Assembly (NCBI RefSeq): GCF_029227915.1
Contig: NC_079885.1
Coordinates: forward strand, 18,673,001 to 18,737,000
Direction: 5' to 3'
Length of the DNA stretch: 64,000 nucleotides
Source of the DNA: Hydractinia symbiolongicarpus
Lineage: Eukaryota > Cnidaria > Hydrozoa > Anthoathecata > Hydractiniidae
The translations under genes and the position numbers were made by a program. The notes beneath the pieces were generated by a model, which worked only from the letters and a program-made list of their open reading frames with translations, ran no database searches and was not told the DNA's origin. Position 1 is the first letter of the stretch. Each line of letters starts with the position of its first letter. Shown piece after piece: positions 23,001-36,299 of this stretch.

Positions 23001-24070
23001 AAGCGTCCTCTACGAACGGACACACTGGCAAGCGGCACACCACAAGCAAAGGTTAAGTCGGCTCGAAGGCACAACAGGTCGCGCCGACTTACGACAACTC
23101 TGGGCTTTCTTCAGTTCACGCACAAATCTGTCGCCTTTTACTAAAGATTTCCGTGGAAAAGGCCAAAACGATGAGTATATAGACGATTTTTCTACTGTCT
23201 CGCTTCGGCGGGACGATCACTAGTCTAAATGAAAAAACGTGCAGGAGGCCATACGCGGGCCTATCTCTCATCTCGCTCACAGAGACTTGGTAAGCACGGT
23301 CCACTCAATGGCTTTCCAAATGCGAAGAGTGAAGGCCGCAGACGGCAGGGGTTGAGCCAAGGGCCTTTCGGCCGTATCCCGCTCACAAGTTTTTTTTTTT
23401 TTTAGCAGAATAATACATACGAGCTAATCAAAATCGGCTCGAGGAAAGAAATAAAGTTCAGAGACAACCAAAGGAATCGAACTGCAGTAGAAACAAACTA
23501 GATGTAACGCAAAACACTAGTACGACGTATTGCCTACAGGGACCACACTCGCCGACACAGCGAACGCAACTTCCTAGTGATTCACGCGAACGCACTGAAC
23601 TAGGTGATGTAGATCAGAAAGGTGAAAGTCCTTGTGTCAAGTCTACACCTCACGATGCAGCACCTTTTAAGCGTCCTCTACGAACGGACACACTGGCAAG
23701 CGGCACACCACAAGCAAAGGTTAAGTCGGCTCGAAGGCACAACAGGTCGCGCCGACTTACGACAACTCTGGGCTTTCTTCAGTTTACGCACAAATCTTTC
23801 GCCTTTTACTAAAGATTTCCGTGGAGAAGGCCAAAACGATGAGTATATAGACGATTTTTCTACTGTCTCGCTTCGGCGGGACGATCACTAGTCTAAATGA
23901 AAAAACGTGCAGGAGGCCATACGCGGGCCTATCTCTCATCTCGCTCACAGAGACTTGGTAAGCACGGTCCACTCAATGGCTTTCCAAATGCGAAGAGTGA
24001 AGGCCGCAGACGGCAGGGGTTGAGCCAAGGGCCTTTCGGCCGTATCCTGCTCACAAGTTTTTTTTTTTAG
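20060..24070 (+). repeat. Dimeric higher-order repeat, units 31-36
   Basis: Units 32, 34 and 36 carry the same CAAAACACTAG / CGCCGACACAG haplotype as units 23 and 25, while units 31, 33 and 35 share AAATCTGTCGCC and GGAAAAGGCC. The two blocks (14-17 and 20-24 kb) evidently derive from one dimer that was copied and separated by about 3 kb of ordinary units. Confidence 0.8.
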
Positions 24071-27000
24071 CAGAATAATACATACGAGCTAATCAAAATC
24101 GGCTCGAGGAAAGAAATAAAGTTCAGAGACAACCAAAGGAGTCGAACTGCAGTAGAAACAAACTAGATGTAACGCAAAACACTAGTACGACGTATTGTCT
24201 ACAGGGACCACACTCTCCGAGACAGCGAACGCAACTTCCTAGTGATTCACGCGAACGCACTGAACTAGGTGATGTAGATCAGAAAGGTGAAAGTCCTTGT
24301 GTCAAGTCTACACCTCACGATGCAGCACCTTTTAAGCGTCCTCTACGAACGGACACACTGGCAAGCGGCACACCACAAGCAAAGGTTAAGTCGGCTCGAA
24401 GGCACAACAGGTCGCGCCGACTTACGACAACTCTGGGCTTTCTTCAGTTCACGCACAAATCTTTCGCCTTTTACTAAAGATTTCCGTGGAGAAGGCCAAA
24501 ACGATGAGTATATAGACGATTTTTCTACTGTCTCGCTTCGGCGGGACGATCACTAGTCTAAATGAAAAAACGTGCAGGAGGCCATACGCGGGCCTATCTC
24601 TCATCTCGCTCACAGAGACTTGGTAAGCACGGTCCAATCAATGGCTTTCCAAATGCGAAGAGTGAAGGCCGCAGACGGCAGGGGTTGAGCCAAGGGCCTT
24701 TCGGCCGTATCCCGCTCACAAGTTTTTTTTTTTTTTTAGCAGAATAATACATACGAGCTAATCAAAATCGGCTCGAGGAAAGAAATAAAGTTCAGAGACA
24801 ACCAAAGGAGTCGAACTGCAGTAGAAACAAACTAGATGTAACGCAAGCCACTAGTACGACGTATTGCCTACAGGGACCACACTCTCCGAGACAGCGAACG
24901 CAACTTCCTAGTGATTCACGCGAACGCACTCAACTAGGTGATGTAGATCAGAAAGGTGAAAGTCCTTGTGTCAAGTCTACACCTCACGATGCAGCACCTT
25001 TTAAGCGTCCTCTACGAACGGACACACTGGCAAGCGGCACACCACAAGCAAAGGTTAAGTCGGCTCGAAGGCACAACAGGTCGCGCCGACTTACGACAAC
25101 TCTGGGCTTTCTTCAGTTCACGCACAAATCTTTCGCCTTTTACTAAAGATTTCCGTGGAGAAGGCCAAAACGATGAGTATATAGACGATTTTTCTACTGT
25201 CTCGCTTCGGCGGGACGATCACTAGTCTAAATGAAAAAACGTGCAGGAGGCCATACGCGGGCCTATCTCTCATCTCGCTCACAGAGACTTGGTAAGCACG
25301 GTCCACTCAATGGCTTTCCAAATGCGAAGAGTGAAGGCCGCAGACGGCAGGGGTTGAGCCAAGGGCCTTTCGGCCGTATCCCGCTCACAAGTTTTTTTTT
25401 TTTTTAGCAGAATAATACATACGAGCTAATCAAAATCGGCTCGAGGAAAGAAATAAAGTTCAGAGACAACCAAAGGAGTCGAACTGCAGTAGAAACAAAC
25501 TAGATGTAACGCAAGCCACTAGTACGACGTATTGTCTACAGGGACCACACTCTCCGAGACAGCGAACGCAACTTCCTAGTGATTCACGCGAACGCACTGA
25601 ACTAGGTGATGTAGATCAGAAAGGTGAAAGTCCTTGTGTCAAGTCTACACCTCACGATGCAGCACCTTTTAAGCGTCCTCTACGAACGGACACACTGGCA
25701 AGCGGCACACCACAAGCAAAGGTTAAGTCGGCTCGAAGGCACAACAGGTCGCGCCGACTTACGACAACTCTGGGCTTTCTTCAGTTCACGCACAAATCTT
25801 TCGCCTTTTACTAAAGATTTCCGTGGAGAAGGCCAAAACGATGAGTATATAGACGATTTTTCTACTGTCTCGCTTCGGCGGGACGATCACTAGTCTAAAT
25901 GAAAAAACGTGCAGGAGGCCATACGCGGGCCTATCTCTCATCTCGCTCACAGAGACTTGGTAAGCACGGTCCACTCAATGGCTTTCCAAATGCGAAGAGT
26001 GAAGGCCGCAGACGGCAGGGGTTGAGCCAAGGGCCTTTCGGCCGTATCCCGCTCACAAGTTTTTTTTTTTTTAGCAGAATAATACATACGAGCTAATCAA
26101 AATCGGCTCGAGGAAAGAAATAAAGTTCAGAGACAACCAAAGGAGTCGAACTGCAGTAGAAACAAACTAGATGTAACGCAAGCCACTAGTACGACGTATT
26201 GTCTACAGGGACCACACTCTCCGAGACAGCGAACGCAACTTCCTAGTGATTCACGCGAACGCACTGAACTGGGTGATGTAGATCAGAAAGGTGAAAGTCC
26301 TTGTGTCAAGTCTACACCTCACGATGCAGCACCTTTTAAGCGTCCTCTACGAACGGACACACTGGCAAGCGGCACACCACAAGCAAAGGTTAAGTCGGCT
26401 CGAAGGCACAACAGGTCGCGCCGACTTACGACAACTCTGGGCTTTCTTCAGTTCACGCACAAATCTTTCGCCTTTTACTAAAGATTTCCGTGGAGAAGGC
26501 CAAAACGATGAGTATATAGACGATTTTTCTACTGTCTCGCTTCGGCGGGACGATCACTAGTCTAAATGAAAAAACGTGCAGGAGGCCATACGCGGGCCTA
26601 TCTCTCATCTCGCTCACAGAGACTTGGTAAGCACGGTCCAATCAATGGCTTTCCAAATGCGAAGAGTGAAGGCCGCAGACGGCAGGGGTTGAGCCAAGGG
26701 CCTTTCGGCCGTATCCCGCTCACAAGTTTTTTTTTTTTTTTAGCAGAATAATACATACGAGCTAATCAAAATCGGCTCGAGGAAAGAAATAAAGTTCAGA
26801 GACAACCAAAGGAGTCGAACTGCAGTAGAAACAAACTAGATGTAACGCAAGCCACTAGTACGACGTTTGCCTACAGGGACCACACTCTCCGAGACAGCGA
26901 ACGCAACTTCCTAGTGATTCACGCGAACGCACTCAACTAGGTGATGTAGATCAGAAAGGTGAAAGTCCTTGTGTCAAGTCTACACCTCACGATGCAGCAC

Positions 27001-30000
27001 CTTTTAAGCGTCCTCTACGAACGGACACACTGGCAAGCGGCACACCACAAGCAAAGGTTAAGTCGGCTCGAAGGCACAACAGGTCGCGCCGACTTACGAC
27101 AACTCTGGGCTTTCTTCAGTTCACGCACAAATCTTTCGCCTTTTACTAAAGATTTCCGTGGAGAAGGCCAAAACGATGAGTATATAGACGATTTTTCTAC
27201 TGTCTCGCTTCGGCGGGACGATCACTAGTCTAAATGAAAAAACGTGCAGGAGGCCATACGCGGGCCTATCTCTCATCTCGCTCACAGAGACTTGGTAAGC
27301 ACGGTCCAATCAATGGCTTTCCAAATGCGAAGAGTGAAGGCCGCAGACGGCAGGGGTTGAGCCAAGGGCCTTTCGGCCGTATCCCGCTCACAAGTTTTTT
27401 TTTTTTTTTAGCAGAATAATACATACGAGCTAATCAAAATCGGCTCGAGGAAAGAAATAAAGTTCAGAGACAACCAAAGGAGTCGAACTGCAGTAGAAAC
27501 AAACTAGATGTAACGCAAGCCACTAGTACGACGTATTGCCTACAGGGACCACACTCTCCGAGACAGCGAACGCAACTTCCTAGTGATTCACGCGAACGCA
27601 CTCAACTAGGTGATGTAGATCAGAAAGGTGAAAGTCCTTGTGTCAAGTCTACACCTCACGATGCAGCACCTTTTAAGCGTCCTCTACGAACGGACACACT
27701 GGCAAGCGGCACACCACAAGCAAAGGTTAAGTCGGCTCGAAGGCACAACAGGTCGCGCCGACTTACGACAACTCTGGGCTTTCTTCAGTTCACGCACAAA
27801 TCTTTCGCCTTTTACTAAAGATTTCCGTGGAGAAGGCCAAAACGATGAGTATATAGACGATTTTTCTACTGTCTCGCTTCGGCGGGACGATCACTAGTCT
27901 AAATGAAAAAACGTGCAGGAGGCCATACGCGGGCCTATCTCTCATCTCGCTCACAGAGACTTGGTAAGCACGGTCCACTCAATGGCTTTCCAAATGCGAA
28001 GAGTGAAGGCCGCAGACGGCAGGGGTTGAGCCAAGGGCCTTTCGGCCGTATCCCGCTCACAAGTTTTTTTTTTTTTTAGCAGAATAATACATACAAGCTA
28101 ATCAAAATCGGCTCGAGGAAAGAAATAAAGTTCAGAGACAACCAAAGGAGTCGAACTGCAGTAGAAACAAACTAGATGTAACGCAAGCCACTAGTACGAC
28201 GTATTGTCTACAGGGACCACACTCTCCGAGACAGCGAACGCAACTTCCTAGTGATTCACGCGAACGCACTGAACTAGGTGATGTAGATCAGAAAGGTGAA
28301 AGTCCTTGTGTCAAGTCTACACCTCACGATGCAGCACCTTTTAAGCGTCCTCTACGAACGGACACACTGGCAAGCGGCACACCACAAGCAAAGGTTAAGT
28401 CGGCTCGAAGGCACAACAGGTCGCGCCGACTTACGACAACTCTGGGCTTTCTTCAGTTCACGCACAACTCTTTCGCCTTTTACTAAAGATTTCCGTGGAG
28501 AAGGCCAAAACGATGAGTATATAGACGATTTTTCTACTGTCTCGCTTCGGCGGGACGATCACTAGTCTAAATGAAAAAACGTGCAGGAGGCCATACGCGG
28601 GCCTATCTCTCATCTCGCTCACAGAGACTTGGTAAGCACGGTCCACTCAATGGCTTTCCAAATGCGAAGAGTGAAGGCCGCAGACGGCAGGGGTTGAGCC
28701 AAGGGCCTTTCGGCCGTATCCCGCTCACAAGTTTTTTTTTTTTTAGCAGAATAATACATACGAGCTAATCAAAATCGGCTCGAGGAAAGAAATAAAGTTC
28801 AGAGACAACCAAAGGAGTCGAACTGCAGTAGAAACAAACTAGATGTAACGCAAGCCACTAGTACGACGTATTGTCTACAGGGACCACACTCTCCGAGACA
28901 GCGAACGCAACTTCCTAGTGATTCACGCGAACGCACTGAACTGGGTGATGTAGATCAGAAAGGTGAAAGTCCTTGTGTCAAGTCTACACCTCACGATGCA
29001 GCACCTTTTAAGCGTCCTCTACGAACGGACAAACTGGCAAGCGGCACACCACAAGCAAAGGTTAAGTCGGCTCGAAGGCACAACAGGTCGCGCTGACTTA
29101 CAACAACTCTGGGCTTTCTTCAGTTCACGCACAAATCTTTCGCCTTTTACTAAAGATTTCCGTGGAGAAGGCCAAAACGATGAGTATATAGACGATTTTT
29201 CTACTGTCTCGCTTCGGCGGGACGATCACTAGTCTAAATGAAAAAACGTGCAGGAGGCCATACGCGGGCCTATCTCTCATCTCGCTCACAGAGACTTGGT
29301 AAGCACGGTCCACTCAATGGCTTTCCAAATGCGAAGAGTGAAGGCCGCAGACGGCAGGGGTTGAGCCAAGGGCCTTTCGGCCGTATCCCGCTCACAAGTT
29401 TTTTTTTTTTTTTAGCAGAATAATACATACGAGCTAATCAAAATCGGCTCGAGGAAAGAAATAACGTTCAGAGACAACCAAAGGAGTCGAACTGCAGTAG
29501 AAACAAACTAGATGTAACGCAAGCCACTAGTACGACGTATTGCCTACAGGGACCACACTCTCCGAGACAGCGAACGCAACTTCCTAGTGATTCACGCGAA
29601 CGCACTGAACTAGGTGATGTAGATCAGAAAGGTGAAAGTCCATGTGTCAAGTCTACACCTCACGATGCAGCACCTTTTAAGCGTCCTCTGCGAACGGACA
29701 CACTGGCAAGCGGCACACCACAAGCAAAGGTTAAGTCGGCTCGAAGGCACAACAGGTCGCGCCGACTTACGACAACTCTGGGCTTTCTTCAGTTCACGCA
29801 CAAATCTTTCGCCTTTTACTAAAGATTTCCGTGGAGAAGGCCAAAACGATGAGTATATAGACGATTTTTCTACTGTCTCGCTTCGGCGGGACGATCACTA
29901 GTCTAAATGAAAAAACGTGCAGGAGGCCATACGCGGGCCTATCTCTCATCTCGCTCACAGAGACTTGGTAAGCACGGTCCACTCAATGGCTTTCCAAATG

Positions 30001-33000
30001 CGAAGAGTGAAGGCCGCAGACGGCAGGGGTTGAGCCAAGGGCCTTTCGGCCGTATCCCGCTCACAAGTTTTTTTTTTTTTAGCAGAATAATACATACGAG
30101 CTAATCAAAATCGGCTCGAGGAAAGAAATAAAGTTCAGAGACAACCAAAGGAGTCGAACTGCAGTAGAAACAAACTAGATGTAACGCAAGCCACTAGTAC
30201 GACGTATTGCCTACAGGGACCACACTCTCCGAGACAGCGAACGCAACTTCCTAGTGATTCACGCGAACGCACTGAACTAGGTGATGTAGATCAGAAAGGT
30301 GAAAGTCCTTGTGTCAAGTCTATACCTCACGATGCAGCACCTTTTAAGCGTCCTCTACGAACGGACACACTGGCAAGCGGCACACCACAAGCAAAGGTTA
30401 AGTCGGCTCGAAGGCACAACAGGTCGCGCCGACTTACGACAACTCTGGGCTTTCTTCAGTTCACGCACAAATCTTTCGCCTTTTACTAAAGATTTCCGTG
30501 GAGAAGGCCAAAACGATGAGTATATAGACGATTTTTCTACTGTCTCGCTTCGGCGGGACGATCACTAGTCTAAATGAAAAAACGTGCAGGAGGCCATACG
30601 CGGGCCTATCTCTCATCTCGCTCACAGAGACTTGGTAAGCACGGTCCACTCAATGGCTTTCCAAATGCGAAGAGTGAAGGCCGCAGACGGCAGGGGTTGA
30701 GCCAAGGGCCTTTCGGCCGTATTCCGCTCACAAGTTTTTTTTTTTTTTAGCAGAATAATACATACGAGCTAATCAAAATCGGCTCGAGGAAAGAAATAAA
30801 GTTCAGAGACAACCAAAGGAGTCGAACTGCAGTAGAAACAAACTAGATGTAACGCAAGCCACTAGTACGACGTATTGCCTACAGGGACCACACTCTCCGA
30901 GACAGCGAACGCAACTTCCTAGTGATTCACGCGAACGCACTGAACTAGGTGATGTAGATCAGAAAGGTGAAAGTCCTTGTGTCAAGTCTACACCTCACGA
31001 TGCAGCACCTTTTAAGCGTCCTCTACGAACGGACACACTGGCAAGCGGCACACCACAAGCAAAGGTTAAGTCGGCTCGAAGGCACAACAGGTCGCGCCGA
31101 CTTACGACAACTCTGGGTTTTCTTCAGTTCACGCACAAATCTTTCGCCTTTTACTAAAGATTTCCGTGGAGAAGGCCAAAACGATGAGTATATAGACGAT
31201 TTTTCTACTGTCTCGCTTCGGCGGGACGATCACTAGTCTAAATGAAAAAACGTGCAGGAGGCCATACGCGGGCCTATCTCTCATCTCGCTCACAGAGACT
31301 TGGTAAGCACGGTCCACTCAATGGCTTTCCAAATGCGAAGAGTGAAGGCCGCAGACGGCAGGGGTTTAGCCAAGGGCCTTTCGGCCGTATCCCGCTCACA
31401 AGTTTTTTTTTTTTTAGCAGAATAATACATACGAGCTAATCAAAATCGGCTCGAGGAAAGAAATAAAGTTCAGAGACAACCAAAGGAGTCGAACTGCAGT
31501 AGAAACAAACTAGATGTAACGCAAGCCACTAGTACGACGTATTGTCTACAGGGACCACACTCTCCGAGACAGCGAACGCAACTTCCTAGTGATTCACGCG
31601 AACGCACTGAACTAGGTGATGTAGATCAGAAAGGTGAAAGTCCTTGTGTCAAGTCTACACCTCACGGTGCAGCACCTTTTAAGCGTCCTCTACGAACGGA
31701 CACACTGGCAAGCGGCACACCACAAGCAAAGGTTAAGTCGGCTCGAAGGCACAACAGGTCGCGCCGACTTACGACAACTCTGGGTTTTCTTCAGTTCACG
31801 CACAAATCTTTCGCCTTTTACTAAAGATTTCCGTGGAGAAGGCCAAAACGATGAGTATATAGACGATTTTTCTACTGTCTCGCTTCGGCGGGACGATCAC
31901 TAGTCTAAATGAAAAAACGTGCAGGAGGCCATACGCGGGCCTATCTCTCATCTCGCTCACAGAGACTTGGTAAGCACGGTCCACTCAATGGCTTTCCAAA
32001 TGCGAAGAGTGAAGGCCGCAGACGGCAGGGGTTGAGCCAAGGGCCTTTCGGCCGTATCCCGCTCACAAGTTTTTTTTTTTTTAGCTGAATAATACATACG
32101 AGCTAATCAAAATCGGCTCGAGGAAAGAAATAAAGTTCAGAGACAACCAAAGGAGTCGAACTGCAGTAGAAACAAACTAGATGTAACGCAAGCCACTAGT
32201 ACAACGTATTGCCTACAGGGACCACACTCTCCGAGACAGCGAACGCAACTTCCTAGTGATTCACGCGAACGCACTGAACTAGGTGATGTAGATCAGAAAG
32301 GTGAAAGTTCTTGTGTCAAGTCTACACCTCACGATGCAGCACCTTTTAAGCGTCCTCTAGGAACGGACACACTGGCAAGCGGCACACCACAAGCAAAGGT
32401 TAAGTCGGCTCGAAGGCACAACAGGTCGCGCCGACTTACGACAACTCTGGGCTTTCTTCAGTTCACGCACAAATCTTTCGCCTTTTACTAAAGATTTCCG
32501 TGGAGAAGGCCAAAACGATGAGTATATAGACGATTTTTCTACTGTCTCGCTTCGGCGGGACGATCACTAGTCTAAATGAAAAAACGTGCAGGAGGCCATA
32601 CGCGGGCCTATCTCTCATCTCGCTCACAGAGACTTGGTAAGCACGGTCCACTCAATGGCTTTCCAAATGCGAAGAGTGAAGGCCGCAGACGGCAGGGGTT
32701 GAGCCAAGGGCCTTTCGGCCGTATCCCGCTCACAAGTTTTTTTTTTTTTTAGCAGAATAATACATACGAGCTAATCAAAATCGGCTCGAGGAAAGAAATA
32801 AAGTTCAGAGACAACCAAAGGAGTCGAACTGCAGTAGAAACAAACTAGATGTAACGCAAGCCACTAGTACGACGTATTGCCTACAGGGACCACACTCTCC
32901 GAGACAGCGAACGCAACTTCCTAGTGATTCACGCGAACGCACTCAACTAGGTGATGTAGATCAGAAAGGTGAAAGTCCTTGTGTCAAGTCTACACCTCAC

Positions 33001-36000
33001 GGTGCAGCACCTTTTAAGCGTCCTCTACGAACGGACACACTGGCAAGCGGCACACCACAAGCAAAGGTTAAGTCGGCTCGAAGGCACAACAGGTCGCGCC
33101 GACTTACGACAACTCTGGGTTTTCTTCAGTTCACGCACAAATCTTTCGCCTTTTACTAAAGATTTCCGTGGAGAAGGCCAAAACGATGAGTATATAGACG
33201 ATTTTTCTACTGTCTCGCTTCGGCGGGACGATCACTAGTCTAAATGAAAAAACGTGCAGGAGGCCATACGCGGGTCTATCTCTCATCTCGCTCACAGAGA
33301 CTTGGTAAGCACGGTCCACTCAATGGCTTTCCAAATGCGAAGAGTGAAGGCCGCAGACGGCAGGGGTTGAGCCAAGGGCCTTTCGGCCGTATCCCGCTCA
33401 CAAGTTTTTTTTTTTTTAGCTGAATAATACATACGAGCTAATCAAAATCGGCTCGAGGAAAGAAATAAAGTTCAGAGACAACCAAAGGAGTCGAACTGCA
33501 GTAGAAACAAACTAGATGTAACGCAAGCCACTAGTACGACGTATTGCCTACAGGGACCACACTCTCCGAGACAGCGAACGCAACTTCCTAGTGATTCACG
33601 CGAACGCACTGAACTAGGTGATGTAGATCAGAAAGGTGAAAGTCCTTGTGTCAAGTCTACACCTCACGATGCAGCACCTTTTAAGCGTCCTCTACGAACG
33701 GACACACTGGCAAGCGGAACACCACAAGCAAAGGTTAAGTCGGCTCGAAGGCACAACAGGTCGCGCCGACTTACGACAACTCTGGGCTTTCTTCAGTTCA
33801 CGCACAAATCTTTCGCCTTTTACTAAAGATTTCCGTGGAGAAGGCCAAAACGATGCGTATATAGACGATTTTTCTACTGTCTCGCTTCGGCGGGACGATC
33901 ACTAGTCTAAATGAAAAAACGTGCAGGAGGCCATACGCGGGCCTATCTCTCATCTCGCTCACAGAGACTTGGTAAGCACGGTCCACTCAATGGCTTTCCA
34001 AATGCGAAGAGTGAAGGCCGCAGACGGCAGGGGTTGAGCCAAGGGCCTTTCGGCCGTATCCCGCTCACAAGTTTTTTTTTTTTTAGCAGAATAATACATA
34101 CGAGCTAATCAAAATCGGCTCGAGGAAAGAAATAAAGTTCAGAGACAACCAAAGGAGTCGAACTGCAGTAGAAACAAACTAGATGTAACGCAAGCTACTA
34201 GTACGACGTATTGCCTACAGGGACCACACTCTCCGAGACAGCGAACGCAACTTCCTAGTGATTCACGCGAACGCACTGAACTAGGTGATGTAGATCAGAA
34301 AGGTGAAAGTCCTTGTGTCAAGTCTACACCTCACGATGCAGCACCTTTTAAGCGTCCTCTACGAACAGACACACTGGCAAGCGGAACACCACAAGCAAAG
34401 GTTAAGTCGGCTCGAAGGCACAACAGGTCGCGCCGAGTTACGACAACTCTGGGCTTTCTTCAGTTCACGCACAAATCTTTCGGCTTTTATTAAAGATTTC
34501 CGTGGAGAAGGCCAAAACGATGAGTATATAGACGATTTTTCTACTGTCTCGCTTCGGCGGGACGATCACTAGTCTAAATGAAAAAACGTGCAGGAGGCCA
34601 TACGCGGGCCTATCTCTCATCTCGCTCACAGAGACTTGGTAAGCACGGTCCACTCAATGGCTTTCCAAATGCGAAGAGTGAAGGCCGCAGACGGCAGGGG
34701 TTGCGCCAAGGGCCTTTCGGCCGTATCCCGCTCACAAGTTTTTTTTTTTTTTAGCAGAATAATACATACGAGCTAATCAAAATCGGCTCGAGGAAAGAAA
34801 TAAAGTTCAGAGACAACCAAAGGAGTCGAACTGCAGTAGAAACAAACTAGATGTAACGCAAGCCACTAGTACGACGTATTGCCTACAGGGACCACACTCT
34901 CCGAGACAGCGAACGCAACTTCCTAGTGATTCACGCAAACGCACTGAACTAGGTGATGTAGATCAGAAAGGTGAAAGTCCTTGTGTCAAGTCTACACCTC
35001 ACGATGCAGCACCTTTTAAGCGTCCTCTACGAACGGACACACTGGCAAGCGGCACACCACAAGCAAAGGTTAAGTCGGCTCGAAGGCACAACAGGTCGCG
35101 CCGACTTACGTCAACTCTGGGCTTTCTTCAGTTCACGCACAAATCTTTCGCCTTTTACTAAAGATTTCCGTGGAGAAGGCCAAAACGATGAGTATATAGA
35201 CGATTTTTCTACTGTCTCGCTTCGGCGGGACGATCACTAGTGTAAATGAAAAAACGTGCAGGAGGCCATACGCGGGCCTATCTCTCATCTCGCTCACAGA
35301 GATTTGGTAAGCACGGTCCACTCAATGGCTTTCCAAATGCGAAGAGTGAAGGCCGCAGACGGCAGGGGTTGAGCCAAGGGCCTTTCGGCCGTATCCCGCT
35401 CACAAGTTTTTTTTTTTTTAGCAGAATAATACATACGAGCTAATCAAAATCGGCTCGAGGAAAGAAATAAAGTTCAGAGACAACCAAAGGAGTCGAACTG
35501 CAGTAGAAACAAACTAGATGTAACGCAAGCCACTAGTAGGACGTATTGCCTACAGGGACCACACTCTCCGAGACAGCGAACGCAACTTCCTAGTGATTCA
35601 CGCGAACGCACTGAACTAGGTGATGTAGATCAGAAAGGTGAAAGTCCTTGTGTCAAGTCTACACCTCACGATGCAGCACCTTTTAAGCGTCCTCTACGAA
35701 CGGACACACTGGCAAGCGGCACACCACAAGCAAAGGTTAAGTCGGCTCGAAGGCACAACAGGTCGCGCCGACTTACGACAACTCTGGGCTTTCTTCAGTT
35801 CACGCACAAATCTTTCGCCTTTTACTAAAGATTTCCGTGGAGAAGGCCAAAACGATGAGTATATAGACGATTTTTCTACTGTCTCGCTTCGGCGGGACGA
35901 TCACTAGTCTAAATGAAAAAACGTGCAGGAGGCCATACGCGGGCCTATCTCTCATCTCGCTCAAAGAGACTTGGTAAGCACGGTCCACTCAATGGCTTTC

Positions 36001-36299
36001 CAAATGCGAAGAGTGAAGGCCGCAGACGGCAGGGGTTGAGCCAAGGGCCTTTCGGCCGTATCCCGCTCACAAGTTTTTTTTTTTTTAGCAGAATAATACA
36101 TACGAGCTAATCAAAATCGGCTCGAGGAAAGAAATAAAGTTCAGAGACAACCAAAGGAGTCGAACTGCAGTAGAAACAAACTAGATGTAACGCAAGCCAC
36201 TAGTACGACGTATTGCCTACAGGGACCACACTCTCCGAGACAGCGAACGCAACTTCCTAGTGATTCACGCGAACGCACTGAACTAGGTGATGTAGATCA

